DNA of 64,000 nucleotides from an uncultured Acetobacteraceae bacterium (GCA_903895595.1 CAITUP010000091.1:1-64000), one strand, 5' to 3'. Positions 27,534 to 36,506 are shown, counted from the stretch's first letter. Made by a program: numbers and translations. Notes: a model not told the origin generated them from the letters alone.

Positions 27534-29420
27534 ATGACCGAAGCCACGGCCTACGATCGTGCCTATGGCGCATGGCAGCAGGACCCCTTGGCCTGGTGGG
27601 AAGCGGCGGCCGAGGGCATCGACTGGACCAAACGTTGGGACACCGTGTTCGACCCCAGCCTCGGCGCGTACGGCCAATGGTTCGCGGGCGGCGAGCTGAA
27701 TACCTGCTTCAACTGCGTGGACCGGCACGTCAACGCGGGGCGAGGCGATCAGGCGGCGCTGATCTGGGACAGCCCGATGACCGGGCAGTTAGTCACGCAC
27801 ACCTACAAGGACCTCCAAACCCGTACCGCGAAAATGGCAGGCGCGCTGGCGGCACTTGGCGTCGGGCGCGGCGACCGGGTCATCCTTTACATGCCCATGG
27901 TGCCAGAGGCCGCGATCGGCATGCTCGCCTGTGCCCGTCTGGGCGCGATCCACTCGGTCGTGTTCGGCGGCTTCGCCGCGGCGGAACTCGCGACCCGCAT
28001 CGCCGATGCCAAGCCCAAGGTCATCGTCTCCGCGTCCTGCGGGTTGGAACCGGGCCGCGTCGTCAAATACAAGCCGCTGCTGGATGCCGCGATCGCGATG
28101 TCGCCGCACAAGCCGGATGCCTGCCTGATCCTGCAACGCCCGCAGGAACAGGCCGCGATGACGCCCGGCCGCGACCATGATCTGCTGGAAGCCGAGGCCG
28201 CCGCCGCACCGCACGACTGCGTGCCGGTGAAGGCCACCGACCCGCTGTATATCCTGTACACCTCCGGCACGACCGGCCGCCCCAAGGGCGTGGTGCGCGA
28301 CAATGGCGGGCACGCGGTGGCGCTGTGGAACTCTATGAAGATGCTCTACGGCGTGGAGGCCGGGGACACCTACTGGGCCGCCTCCGACGTCGGCTGGGTC
28401 GTCGGCCACAGCTACATCGTCTATGCTCCGCTGCTGCGCGGCTGCACGTCCATCATGTACGAGGGCAAGCCGGTCGGCACCCCCGATGCCGGCGCCTTCT
28501 GGCGCGTCTGTGCCCAGCATAAGGTAAAAATCCTGTTCACAGCGCCAACCGCGATGCGCGCGATCAAGCAGCAGGACCCCGACGCCAAGCTACTCGGCCA
28601 GTACGACCTGTCGAACCTCCAAGCCCTGTATCTGGCGGGCGAGCGCTGCGATCCGCCGACCGCCGTCTGGGCGCAGGAAATCCTGGACAAGCCCGTGGTC
28701 GATCATTGGTGGCAGACCGAAACCGGCTGGGCCATTACCTCCGGCTTTCGCGACTTCGGCCTTTTCCCCTTCCTGCCCGGCTCGGGTGGGCGTCCCTGTC
28801 CCGGCTACGACCTGCACGCCCTGGACGACGACGGCCATGTGCTGCCGCGCGGCACCAGCGGCAACCTGTCCGTGCGCCTGCCCTTGCCTCCCGGCTGCGG
28901 CCCCACCCTGTGGGAGAACGATGATGGCTACCGCACCGCCTATCTGTCCGACTTCCCCGGCTGGTACCGCACCGGCGATGCCGGCATGGTGGACGAAAAC
29001 GGCGATGTCTGGGTCATGGGCCGCACCGACGACATCATCAACGTCGCCGGCCACCGCCTGTCCACGGGATCGATGGAGGAAGTCCTCGCCTCCCACCGCG
29101 ACGTCGCGGAATGCGCGGTGTTCGGCGCCAAGGATGAGCTGAAGGGGCAGACACCCATCGGCCTCGTGGTGCTGAAATCCAGCGTCAACCGGCCGGAGGC
29201 CGAGGTGTCCGCCGAACTGGTCGCCCTGATCCGCGAACGCATTGGCCCCGTCGCATCCTTCCGCGACGCCCGCGTGGTGCCGCGACTGCCGAAGACCCGG
29301 TCCGGCAAAATCCTACGCGCCGTTATCCGCCGCATCGCCGACGGGGAAACCGTGCCAGTGCCGCCGACCATCGAGGACCCGGCGACGCTGGAAGAAGTGC
29401 GGGTGGTGCTACAGCGGTAG
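27534..29420 (+). CDS. prpE: Propionate--CoA ligase (PrpE)
   Basis: 628-aa AMP-forming acyl-CoA synthetase of the acetyl/propionyl-CoA type. ATG 27534 (MTEATAYDRAYGAWQQDPLA) matches the family N-terminus; the long open frame upstream is antisense/shadow. Motifs: YTSGTTGRPKGVVRDNGG (P-loop-like AMP-binding), WWQTETGWAIT, YRTGDAGMVDENGDVWVMGR and the C-terminal RLPKTRSGKILRAVIRR, whose lysine is catalytic and acetyl-regulated in this family. The WDTVFDPSL and CFNCVDRHV segments favour propionyl- over acetyl-CoA synthetase. Its end overlaps the convergent PEP-CTERM gene by 12 bases. Confidence 0.9.
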   Translation: MTEATAYDRAYGAWQQDPLAWWEAAAEGIDWTKRWDTVFDPSLGAYGQWFAGGELNTCFNCVDRHVNAGRGDQAALIWDSPMTGQLVTHTYKDLQTRTAKMAGALAALGVGRGDRVILYMPMVPEAAIGMLACARLGAIHSVVFGGFAAAELATRIADAKPKVIVSASCGLEPGRVVKYKPLLDAAIAMSPHKPDACLILQRPQEQAAMTPGRDHDLLEAEAAAAPHDCVPVKATDPLYILYTSGTTGRPKGVVRDNGGHAVALWNSMKMLYGVEAGDTYWAASDVGWVVGHSYIVYAPLLRGCTSIMYEGKPVGTPDAGAFWRVCAQHKVKILFTAPTAMRAIKQQDPDAKLLGQYDLSNLQALYLAGERCDPPTAVWAQEILDKPVVDHWWQTETGWAITSGFRDFGLFPFLPGSGGRPCPGYDLHALDDDGHVLPRGTSGNLSVRLPLPPGCGPTLWENDDGYRTAYLSDFPGWYRTGDAGMVDENGDVWVMGRTDDIINVAGHRLSTGSMEEVLASHRDVAECAVFGAKDELKGQTPIGLVVLKSSVNRPEAEVSAELVALIRERIGPVASFRDARVVPRLPKTRSGKILRAVIRRIADGETVPVPPTIEDPATLEEVRVVLQR

Positions 29421-30194
29421 CGGCCGGGCGGCACCCTGGCGGCGGCGCGCACCCGCCAGGGCCAAGACGCCCAACCCGAGCACCGTGAACGTGGCCGGTT
29501 CCGGCACGTCGAACGCCAGGACGCTGATGGTCGTCGAAGCGATGTTCGTGCCGGTTTGGCTGGTCGCGGTATCCGATGTGGCGCTGAAGCCCGTGATCCC
29601 GGAAATGCTGCCGGTGCCCGTGATGTTGAATGAGTCCAGGAATTCCGAGTTGGTCCCGGCGGTATGGGTGATCTCCAGCACCAATCCCTGGCCGGCGCCG
29701 CTGTAGTAGTAGCTGGAGCTGAATGCGATCGGCAGCGCGAAGGCGTTCGGCGTGGCGCCGCCCGAGAAATACCCGGCTGGCAGGGACAACGCGCCGGTGT
29801 GCAGGATCGTGAAGCCGGGATCGCCGCCCACGACGTTGTTCGCGAAGACCGTGCTGGCCGTCGCCGCCGAGAGCGCCGCGACCCCGAGTTTGACGTCGTA
29901 GTTACTGAACGACATCGCGGGACTCGGCCCGGTGCCGCCGTTGGCGCGGAAACTGATGCCCTCCAGGTCCGTGCCCGGCAGTATCCCGGCGGCGGCCAGA
30001 ACCGAATTATCGATCACGATCACCTCGGTACGGCTACCGGTGTTGAACGCCGTCGAATGGGCCGAGCCGGCTTCGGTGGTCGCGTAGGCCTGTGGCACGA
30101 TGAACAGGCCCGCGTACGCCGGCTGCACAGCCGCGGTGAAAAGCGAACCCGCGCAAACGCCGATGGCCGCGAGGCCGGTTCGTGACATACCCAT
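29409..30194 (-). CDS. PEP-CTERM sorting-domain protein 1
   Basis: 261-aa exported protein. ATG 30194 with GGGAGA 6 bases upstream is preferred over ATG 30209. The N-terminal signal is GMSRTGLAAIGVCAGSLFTA with a likely cut after AYA. A low-complexity Gly/Ser/Thr/Ala-rich body with YYYSGAGQGLVLEITHTAGT follows. The C-terminus is VPEPATFTVLGLGVLALAGA and then RRRQ: the Pro-Glu-Pro motif, one hydrophobic helix and a basic cluster that exosortase recognises. No exosortase gene is in the window. Unlike the two PEP-CTERM genes near 59-61 kb, it lacks the 18-bp element and has a sigma-70-like promoter. Confidence 0.88.
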   Translation of the reverse strand: MGMSRTGLAAIGVCAGSLFTAAVQPAYAGLFIVPQAYATTEAGSAHSTAFNTGSRTEVIVIDNSVLAAAGILPGTDLEGISFRANGGTGPSPAMSFSNYDVKLGVAALSAATASTVFANNVVGGDPGFTILHTGALSLPAGYFSGGATPNAFALPIAFSSSYYYSGAGQGLVLEITHTAGTNSEFLDSFNITGTGSISGITGFSATSDTATSQTGTNIASTTISVLAFDVPEPATFTVLGLGVLALAGARRRQGAARPLPL

Positions 30195-30235
30195 CGAAAA
30201 TCTCCCCAATCCAAGGCTACGCTAACGACATTTGC

Positions 30236-30264
30236 TGGTTACGGTCAGTGCCGAACCGTGTCAA
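30236..30264 (-). promoter_or_regulatory. Sigma-70-like promoter of PEP-CTERM gene 1
   Basis: On the minus strand TTGACA (30259-30264), a 17-base spacer, then TAACCA (30236-30241), about 42 bases before ATG 30194. The -35 is perfect and the -10 is weak. Confidence 0.45.
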
Positions 30265-30365
30265 TCGGGCCTCGGTAACATTCCTATGATCGCTGTCGTA
30301 TTCGGAATATCTGCCACCACCGATCCCATGGTGCCTCCGCGTCCGGTTCGCGCTAAACGTTGGAC

Positions 30366-31103
30366 ATGGCCCGTCTGTCCGTCAACCTGAACAAGGTCGC
30401 CCTGCTGCGGAATTCCCGCCGCACCGGTGTCCCCGATGTCCTGCGTTTTGCCCAAATCGCGCTGGATTCCGGCGCGCGCGGCATCACCGTGCACCCTCGC
30501 CCAGACGAACGCCACATCCGGGGCAGCGATGTCCCGGCACTGGCCGCGCTGATGCAACCCGTGCGGCCAGGGATGGAGTTCAATATCGAGGGCTATCCCG
30601 ACGACCGTCTGATGGCGTTCCTTCGCGACACACGCCCGGAACAATGCACCCTCGTGCCGGACGCGCCCGAGGCCTTCACGTCGGAGGAAGGCTGGAAGCT
30701 GGACGCCGCGCAGATGGCCCTGGCCAAGCCCGCCATAGCGGCGATCAAGGCCCTGGGCTGCCGCGTGATCCTGTTCACCGACCCCGATCCCAACGTCGTG
30801 CCGCGCGCGGTCGAGTCCGGGGCAGACGGGGTCGAAATCTACACCGGTTCCTACGCCGCCGCCTTCCATACCGGCACCCACGGCGCGCTTCTGGCAGTCA
30901 TCGCCGCAACCGCCCAGGCGGCCGCCGATGCCGGACTGGTGGTGAACGCTGGCCACGACCTGAACCTGCGGAACATCCCGGCGCTGATGGAAGCGGTGCC
31001 TTTCCTGGCGGAAGCGTCGATCGGCCACGAACTCACCGCCGACGCCCTGGAAAACGGCTTCGGCCCAACCGTCGCGGCCTACGCGGCAGCGCTACGGGGC
31101 TGA
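30366..31103 (+). CDS. pdxJ: Pyridoxine 5'-phosphate synthase (PdxJ)
   Basis: 245-aa TIM-barrel enzyme that condenses 1-deoxyxylulose 5-phosphate with aminoacetone phosphate in vitamin B6 synthesis. ATG 30366 gives MARLSVNLNKVALLRNSR, the standard PdxJ N-terminus. Signatures: GARGITVHPRPDERHIRG, MEFNIEGYP, QCTLVPDAPEAFTSEEGW (with the catalytic glutamate region), GADGVEIYTGSYA, LVVNAGHDLNLRN and ASIGHELTADAL. Intact and of normal length. Its stop overlaps the convergent higA gene by 12 bases. A cofactor link to argD is general, not positional. Confidence 0.95.
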   Translation: MARLSVNLNKVALLRNSRRTGVPDVLRFAQIALDSGARGITVHPRPDERHIRGSDVPALAALMQPVRPGMEFNIEGYPDDRLMAFLRDTRPEQCTLVPDAPEAFTSEEGWKLDAAQMALAKPAIAAIKALGCRVILFTDPDPNVVPRAVESGADGVEIYTGSYAAAFHTGTHGALLAVIAATAQAAADAGLVVNAGHDLNLRNIPALMEAVPFLAEASIGHELTADALENGFGPTVAAYAAALRG

Positions 31104-31454
31104 CTGCGCCGGTTCCACATCGCGTTCGATCGTCGCGCCGTGTTCGCGTTCCGCGACCGCCAGATCGTAATGCGCCTGCAGATCGACCCAGAATTTCGCG
31201 CCGGTTCCCAGATACCGCCCGAGCCGCAGGGCGGTTTCGGCTGAAATGGACCGGTGGCCGCGCACGATATCGCTCAGCCGGTTCGCCGGCACCCGCAATC
31301 GCAACGCCAGCGCATTGGCGGACAGTCCGCGTGCCCCCATTTCCTCGGCAAGCGTCACGCCGGGATGCACCGGCGGCAGCGACAATCCGTCGGGAAAGTG
31401 AAACACAACATCGTCATCGGACGCGGCGAGGTAGGCGGGGGCGAGACTGTTCAT
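31092..31454 (-). CDS. higA: HigA-family antitoxin
   Basis: 120 aa from ATG 31454 (MNSLAPAYLAASDDDVVFHF), 17 bases after higB; a start at 31499 overlapping higB is also open. After a variable N-terminus comes the HigA core: VHPGVTLAEEMGARGLSANA, LALRLRVPANRLSDIVRGHR and SISAETALRLGRYLGTGAKF, an XRE-type HTH typical of HigA/VapI antitoxins. The toxin-first order with higB is characteristic of this module. It should bind its own promoter together with HigB. Confidence 0.88.
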   Translation of the reverse strand: MNSLAPAYLAASDDDVVFHFPDGLSLPPVHPGVTLAEEMGARGLSANALALRLRVPANRLSDIVRGHRSISAETALRLGRYLGTGAKFWVDLQAHYDLAVAEREHGATIERDVEPAQSAP

Positions 31455-31470
31455 TGCTTCTGTGTCCCTG

Positions 31471-31749
31471 TCAGTGCGGGTCGAAAATGTGGACGTCATA
31501 AGCGTTGCCTTCGTCGAACCGGAACAGAATGCGCCACCCCGCGTTCACGTCGATGGACCAGAAATCCCCCAGATCGCCTTTCAGCTTGTGCAGCCCCAGG
31601 CTGTTCAACGGGGATAAAGCCGACAGGCTGGAGGCAGCATTGAGCTGGTTCAGACGCGTGTACGCCAACGGCACATTCAGGCCGGAAAACTTCGATTTGC
31701 CGGTTTCGACGAACTGCCGCGTCGCGGAGCCCTTGATCGAGCGGATCAT
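31471..31749 (-). CDS. higB: HigB-family toxin (RelE/ParE-like mRNA interferase)
   Basis: 92-aa RelE-superfamily toxin: IKGSATRQFVETGKSK, LGLHKLKGDLGDFWSIDVNA and GWRILFRFDEGNAYDVHIFD, the conserved HigB core with the WRI/F strand. Start ATG 31749 has a strong AGGAGG 6 bases upstream. It precedes higA on the same strand. Such toxins cut mRNA at the ribosome and are neutralised by HigA. The 225-base space from here to the YqaA gene end holds no recognisable gene. Confidence 0.88.
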   Translation of the reverse strand: MIRSIKGSATRQFVETGKSKFSGLNVPLAYTRLNQLNAASSLSALSPLNSLGLHKLKGDLGDFWSIDVNAGWRILFRFDEGNAYDVHIFDPH

Positions 31750-31974
31750 ACGCGCCTCCTGTCACCCGGGGAGTGTGACCCCAAAAGGTTAAGAAAGCGT
31801 TTACGGCCGCGGATATTTTTTAGTACATCTGAAGTGCTACGTCAAGCATATAATGCGATATCCGCTGTTGCGCGCCGAAGCCGCCGAGCGCTCCATAGCC
31901 TCCGCGTCCTCCGCGCGAAACAACGGACCGGTCCACCCACGCGGACCTCGCCAGGAAGCCAACCGGCGCTGTAC

Positions 31975-32553
31975 CTACAGAAACCGCAGCACCAGAAACC
32001 CGCCGATCACCCCAACCGCGATCAAGCTCGTCACCAGCGTCAGCCGCCGTTCGATGAACACCCGCACGCGTTCCCCAAAAAAATGCAGCAGCGTCGCCAC
32101 CAGGAAAAACCGGGCACCCCGGGTTGCCACGCTGGCCGCCATGAAGATGGCGAAGTCGAAATGGGCGGCACCGGACGCGATGGTCACGATCTTGTAGGGG
32201 ATCGGCGTCAGCCCCTTCACCAGGATGATCCACAGCCCGTACTGGGCATACATCGCCTGAAACGCCTCGAACCGAGCCGCGTACCCGTAAAACGCGATGA
32301 CCGGCCGCGCGAACTGATCGAACACGGCGTAACCGATGTAGTACCCCAGCGCGCCGCCCGCGACGCTCGCCAGCGTGCAGATGAAAGCGAACCGCCACGC
32401 CCGCGCCGGCCGCGCCAGCGCCATCGGCACCAGCAGCACATCCGGCGGAATCGGAAAGAAACTCGCCTCGGCGAAGGCGATCGCCGCCAGCCACCAGGGC
32501 GCGCGAGGGGAGGAAGCCAGCGCCAAAGTGCGCGCGTAGAGACGGTGCAACAT
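31975..32553 (-). CDS. YqaA-family membrane protein (VTT/DedA-like)
   Basis: 192-aa inner-membrane protein. ATG 32553 (MLHRLYARTLALASSPRAPW) is the family start; 18 upstream codons are open but not family-like. It has about five hydrophobic segments, with FAEASFFPIPPDVLLVPMAL and GLWIILVKGLTPIPYKIVTI as the two re-entrant-loop motifs of the SNARE-associated/VTT superfamily (relatives transport lipids or maintain membrane potential). The exact role is unknown. Ten bases separate it from the stop of the upstream SGNH-like gene, so the two probably share a transcript. Confidence 0.85.
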   Translation of the reverse strand: MLHRLYARTLALASSPRAPWWLAAIAFAEASFFPIPPDVLLVPMALARPARAWRFAFICTLASVAGGALGYYIGYAVFDQFARPVIAFYGYAARFEAFQAMYAQYGLWIILVKGLTPIPYKIVTIASGAAHFDFAIFMAASVATRGARFFLVATLLHFFGERVRVFIERRLTLVTSLIAVGVIGGFLVLRFL

Positions 32554-32563
32554 GCGCGGCCCT

Positions 32564-33709
32564 TTACCCGGTAGGCTCGCTACCGCGCCAGCCCCCTGCG
32601 TCGGCAAAGACCGTTTCGATGATGGTCACCAACACGCCCTCGGACGCGGAAATGTCCAAGTGCCGGTCGGAGCCGCCATGCGCGCCGAGGAACCGCGCGC
32701 CGACCAAACCGTCGCTCCCCATGAAGGGCGAGAAATCGTCGATAAACCGCGGGCCCAGAGCGCCGCATAACGCTTGAAGACCGGCATTATAATGCTTCCG
32801 CATGGCGGTTCGTTCGGCAAGCGACGGGATTTCCAGACCCGCCAGCTTCTCCGCCAGCGTCCGGTTGCGTTCGGGCGTATCGCTATGGGCGTCGACAAAC
32901 CCCGCGATCCAGGCATCGTCGCGCAGCGCCGAGGGGAAAGCCGAGCATATCCAAAGGTGCTCGGCTCCTGCGATATCGGCGAGCATTGCGAGAAACCGAC
33001 CGTATTGGGTCAACGCATCCTGGCAGTAGGTTTCGAACGCCAGCCAGCATGAGCGCTTCATACCGTTGCGGAGCATATGGCGTATCCAGCCGAATTCGGC
33101 GTCGATCCCGCCGAATTTCAGCAGGATGGGGACGTCCAGATGCTTCGCCTCCGCCTCCGCCCATCGCAGGATATTCAAGCCGAAGCGCGCTTTCCCTCCC
33201 AAATCCGCGAGGCTGGCGGCGATCGCTCCGTGACATGGCATGACCATGGGGGCGAGCCATTTGTCCCCGATCCAGGCGGTTCGGAAATAATGTAGCGCGT
33301 GACTGTCGCCGATCGCGAAATACGGCAGCCCGCCCTGTTCGCGGATCATGCCGATGACCGGCGCGCCAACACCCCGCCATAACCGGCCGGGGGTGTCGTC
33401 GTGCCGCAATTGCCCGACACATATCGCGCGGAACAGCTTGCGGGCGTAGTCCCGGTTCGGCAGGCGGAGATCGGCCAGCGCCCGCAGACCGTCGGGGAAC
33501 GGACCGCAGGGAACGAAACGGCCTTCATCGGCCCCGCGCCGCAGGAAATGGCTCAGCGCCGCCGCGGGTTCCAACCCGGCCCGCCGCAGATCGTCCTGTT
33601 CGGCGAGATAGGCCGCTTCGGAAAACCCGCAGGCATGCAGGCGGCCAACCAGTTCCTGCCAACCCCGTGGCTCGCGCACCTCTGTGGTCGGGAACATTCT
33701 TCCCATCAT
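32564..33709 (-). CDS. Hypothetical protein with SGNH-hydrolase-like motifs
   Basis: About 381 aa from the double ATG at 33706-33709 (MMGRMFPTTEV; ATG 33697 is an alternative). I do not recognise a named family. Residues 30-80 (CGFSEAAYLAEQDDLRRAGL, FLRRGADEGR) resemble the short repeats found in glycan-related proteins. YFAIGDSHALHYF near residue 135 looks like a GDSH/GDS block, and GSDRHLDIS near the C-terminus like the Asp-x-x-His block of SGNH hydrolases; the order fits that fold. A cell-surface polysaccharide role is possible but unproven. It is divergent from the ThDP enzyme gene. Confidence 0.65.
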   Translation of the reverse strand: MMGRMFPTTEVREPRGWQELVGRLHACGFSEAAYLAEQDDLRRAGLEPAAALSHFLRRGADEGRFVPCGPFPDGLRALADLRLPNRDYARKLFRAICVGQLRHDDTPGRLWRGVGAPVIGMIREQGGLPYFAIGDSHALHYFRTAWIGDKWLAPMVMPCHGAIAASLADLGGKARFGLNILRWAEAEAKHLDVPILLKFGGIDAEFGWIRHMLRNGMKRSCWLAFETYCQDALTQYGRFLAMLADIAGAEHLWICSAFPSALRDDAWIAGFVDAHSDTPERNRTLAEKLAGLEIPSLAERTAMRKHYNAGLQALCGALGPRFIDDFSPFMGSDGLVGARFLGAHGGSDRHLDISASEGVLVTIIETVFADAGGWRGSEPTG

Positions 33710-33853
33710 CTGCTGAGCGGATCGTGTCCGCGGCCCGTATCCGGCCGCAAGACTATGCCCCAGCCTCCAGCCCGCCGCCAGCACGATATGCCCGGCATCT
33801 GGCCACCGGCGCCCCACCCCCCTATTCTGCGTCCAACAGAGGAGACGACCCCG

Positions 33854-35533
33854 ATGACCACCGTTGCCCATTTGCTCGCCGACAGCCTGGAAGCCCACGA
33901 CGTCGACCAGATCTACTGCGTCCCCGGCGAATCCTATGTCGGCCTGACCAGCGTGCTCAGCGCCCGCAACACCATCAAGATGGTGGTCTGCCGGCATGAG
34001 GCCGGAGCCGGCTTCTCCGCTGTCGCCGACGGTCGCCTCCGCGCGCGTTCGGGCGTATGCATGGTCTCCCGCGGGCCGGGCCTTTCGAACGCGATGGTCG
34101 CCATCCACTCCGCCTTCCACGACGCCACGCCGCTCATCATCCTGGTCGGGCAGGTCGAGCGTAAGGATTTCGGCCGCGGCGCTTTGCAGGAGCAGAACTA
34201 CTCCCGCCTGCTGAGCGACATCACCAAGCTGGTGATCGAGGTCAACGAACCCGAACAGGCCTCCGAAGCGATCGCCCGCGCCTTCCATGTCGCCGAATCC
34301 GGCACCCAAGGCCCGGTCGCGGTGATCCTGCCGGAGGACATCTTCGACGAGGAAACCGACGCCGAACTGAACCAGCCGCGCCCCCGCGCACTGTCCGGCC
34401 CGCGGCCGCAGGACCTGGATCGGTTGGCGGATATGCTGGCCAAATCCGAACGCCCGCTGATCGTGGTCGGCGGCGCGCTGCTGGCCGACAGCGTCTACGA
34501 CAAGTCGGCGCTGTCCGACCTGACGAAATTGGCGGAAACCTGGATGCTCCCGGTCAACCCGACGCATCGCCGGCCCCAACTGTTCGACGCCCGCCACCCC
34601 AACTACGGCGGCTACATGGGCATTCGCGTCCCACCCGCCCTGATCTCGGAGATGAAACGGGCCGACCTGATGGTGTCCATCGGGGAGCGTATTACCGACT
34701 CCGTCAGCCAGTCCTACACCTTCCCGGAAGCGCCGCAGCCGCAGCTGCCTTTGGTCCATGTCTGGCCCGACCCCAACGAAATCGGCCGAGTCTTCCGCCC
34801 CACGCTGGGCATTTCCTGCTCCCCGCATGAGGTCATCAAAGGCCTGCTCGCCCGTGGCGCCCCCGCCGACGCGGCCAAGCGCACCGATTGGGTCGCCGGA
34901 TTGCATGCCCGCCATCGTGCTTTGCTGGAGAAGAAGTGGGAGCCGACCCCGGACGGGATCAATTTTGCTGCCATCGTCTGCGAGGTCGACAAGCATCTGG
35001 CGGACGACGCCGTGATCACAACGGATGCCGGCAACTTCGGATCGTACGTGCATCGCTACATCGGCTTCAAACAAACGCAAACCTTCCTGTCGTCCATCGT
35101 CGGCGCCATGGGGTCGGGCATGCCGATGGCCGTTGCCGCGACGCTCCGCCGCCCCGGCCAGCAGGTCGTGTGCTTCATCGGCGACGGCGGCGCGTTGATG
35201 ATGGGCAATGAGATCGCTACCGCCTGCCAATACGGCGGTGCGCCGATCATGATCATCTCCGACAATTCCATGTATGGCACGATCGGCATGCACTCCTACG
35301 TGCGTTACCCGGAACGGAAGTTCATGGACGCGATGAAGCTGACGAACCCCGACTTCGCCGCCTGGGGCCGCGCCTTCGGGTGCGAGGGCATCACCATCCG
35401 CGACGAAGCCGACATTGCCCCCGGAATCGCCGCCGCCTTCGCCGTGCGCACCAAACCGGTTGTCGTGCACTGCCTGACCTCCGCCATCCAAATGAGCGCT
35501 TGGCGCCGCTATGCCGGGGAGCAAATGCTGTGA
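33854..35533 (+). CDS. Thiamine-diphosphate-binding enzyme, acetolactate synthase large-subunit-like
   Basis: 559-aa ThDP enzyme. Start ATG 33854 has GGAGACGACCCCG before it. The N-terminal domain has IYCVPGESYVGL, with the cofactor-activating glutamate, and MVSRGPGLSNAM; the C-terminal domain has CFIGDGGALMMGNEIATACQ and IISDNSMYGTIGMH, the GDG...N ThDP/Mg motif. The family includes acetolactate synthase, benzoylformate decarboxylase and related decarboxylases/ligases. There is no small ilvN-type regulatory subunit next to it, so a catabolic 2-oxoacid enzyme is at least as likely as branched-chain synthesis. Its stop overlaps the GTG of the racemase-like gene. Confidence 0.85.
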   Translation: MTTVAHLLADSLEAHDVDQIYCVPGESYVGLTSVLSARNTIKMVVCRHEAGAGFSAVADGRLRARSGVCMVSRGPGLSNAMVAIHSAFHDATPLIILVGQVERKDFGRGALQEQNYSRLLSDITKLVIEVNEPEQASEAIARAFHVAESGTQGPVAVILPEDIFDEETDAELNQPRPRALSGPRPQDLDRLADMLAKSERPLIVVGGALLADSVYDKSALSDLTKLAETWMLPVNPTHRRPQLFDARHPNYGGYMGIRVPPALISEMKRADLMVSIGERITDSVSQSYTFPEAPQPQLPLVHVWPDPNEIGRVFRPTLGISCSPHEVIKGLLARGAPADAAKRTDWVAGLHARHRALLEKKWEPTPDGINFAAIVCEVDKHLADDAVITTDAGNFGSYVHRYIGFKQTQTFLSSIVGAMGSGMPMAVAATLRRPGQQVVCFIGDGGALMMGNEIATACQYGGAPIMIISDNSMYGTIGMHSYVRYPERKFMDAMKLTNPDFAAWGRAFGCEGITIRDEADIAPGIAAAFAVRTKPVVVHCLTSAIQMSAWRRYAGEQML

Positions 35534-36195
35534 CCCGCATCGCCCTGATCCACGCGTTGAAAGTCTCCATCCCCGCGATCGAGGAATCCTTCGGCCGCCT
35601 GTGGCCCGAAGCCAAGCTGATGAACCTGCTGGACGATTCCCTCTCCGCCGATCTGGCGGAACAGGGGGCGCTGACGCCGGCCATGACCCAGCGCTTCCTC
35701 ACGTTGGCCCGCTATGCCCGCTCGACCGGCGCCGATGGGATTCTATTCACCTGCTCCGCTTTCGGCCCCTGCATCGAGGCCTGCGCTCGCGACCTGCCGG
35801 ACATCCCTGTGCTGAAGCCGAACGAAGCCATGATCGAGGAAGCCATCGCCCTTGCTGGCCCCAAAGCCCGCGTCGGCCTGTTGGCGACCTTCGCGCCGAC
35901 CTTGGACTCCATGCCGCCGGAGTTCGCGGCCGTGGCGCCGGGTTCGACGGTCGTGCCGGCCCTGGCCGCCGCCGCGCTGACGGCGCTGAACAAGGGCGAC
36001 GGCCCCGGCCATGACCGGGAAGCCGCCGCATCGGCACTGGCGCTGAAGGACTGCGACGTGATCGCCCTGGCGCAGTTCAGCCTCGCCCGCGCCGCCGCCG
36101 CCGTGGCCGAGGCCACCGGCAAGACGGTGCTGACTACGCCGGACAGCGCGGTGCGCAAGCTGCAACGCCTGTTGCTCCAGCAGAAGGCGGCCTGA
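35530..36195 (+). CDS. Asp/Glu racemase superfamily protein with one catalytic-type cysteine
   Basis: 221-aa protein starting at GTG 35530 inside the preceding stop (GTGA). It has the two-domain Asp/Glu/hydantoin racemase layout. The first catalytic position is present (FTCSAFGP, Cys75). The second, usually GCTH after a CDVI strand, reads CDVIALAQFSLARA, so the second thiol is missing at its usual place. This suggests a decarboxylase, isomerase or a one-base chemistry rather than a standard racemase. Coupled to the ThDP enzyme, it may act on the same 2-oxo or malonate-type substrate; that is inference. Confidence 0.75.
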   Translation: MTRIALIHALKVSIPAIEESFGRLWPEAKLMNLLDDSLSADLAEQGALTPAMTQRFLTLARYARSTGADGILFTCSAFGPCIEACARDLPDIPVLKPNEAMIEEAIALAGPKARVGLLATFAPTLDSMPPEFAAVAPGSTVVPALAAAALTALNKGDGPGHDREAAASALALKDCDVIALAQFSLARAAAAVAEATGKTVLTTPDSAVRKLQRLLLQQKAA

Positions 36196-36197
36196 CC

Positions 36198-36488
36198 GTG
36201 GACCTGTCCTCTTTCCGCTCCTCCGTCGCCGCCGCGGCCCCACCGGCCGGCCTGGGGCTGCCGCTGCAAGCGCTGTGGTGGGACGCGAAAGGCGACTGGG
36301 CCAAGGCGCACGGCTGCGCCCAGGACGAAAAAACCCCCACCGGTGCGGCCGTCCACGCCTATTTGCACCGGGTCGAGGGCGATCTGTCCAACGCCGGCTA
36401 TTGGTACAACCGAGCGGGCAGACCGGCCGAAACCGGCCCTCTGGCGGTAGAGTGGGAACAGTTGGCCGCCGAACTGCTCGAGACCTGA
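36198..36488 (+). CDS. Conserved small hypothetical protein
   Basis: 96-aa cytosolic protein starting at GTG 36198, two bases after the racemase-like stop. WWDAKGDWAKAHGCAQDE and VHAYLHRVEGDLSNAGYWYN are strongly patterned and look like a conserved alphaproteobacterial small family (Trp/Tyr-rich, WxxAH). No enzymatic motif is visible. Cotranscription with the ThDP enzyme and racemase is likely from spacing. A palindromic repeat follows at 36507. Confidence 0.75.
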   Translation: MDLSSFRSSVAAAAPPAGLGLPLQALWWDAKGDWAKAHGCAQDEKTPTGAAVHAYLHRVEGDLSNAGYWYNRAGRPAETGPLAVEWEQLAAELLET

Positions 36489-36506
36489 CTTCGGCGCCCC
36501 CGCTCT

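Noticed and set aside
26085-29420. A 1111-codon open frame running into prpE
   Set aside because: The first 483 codons are antisense to glutathione reductase and out of frame with the binding protein; family homology begins at ATG 27534.
32564-35524. A single 986-codon minus-strand open frame
   Set aside because: Only its last 381 codons form a plausible protein; the rest is antisense to the ThDP enzyme gene, whose sense frame has clear family motifs.
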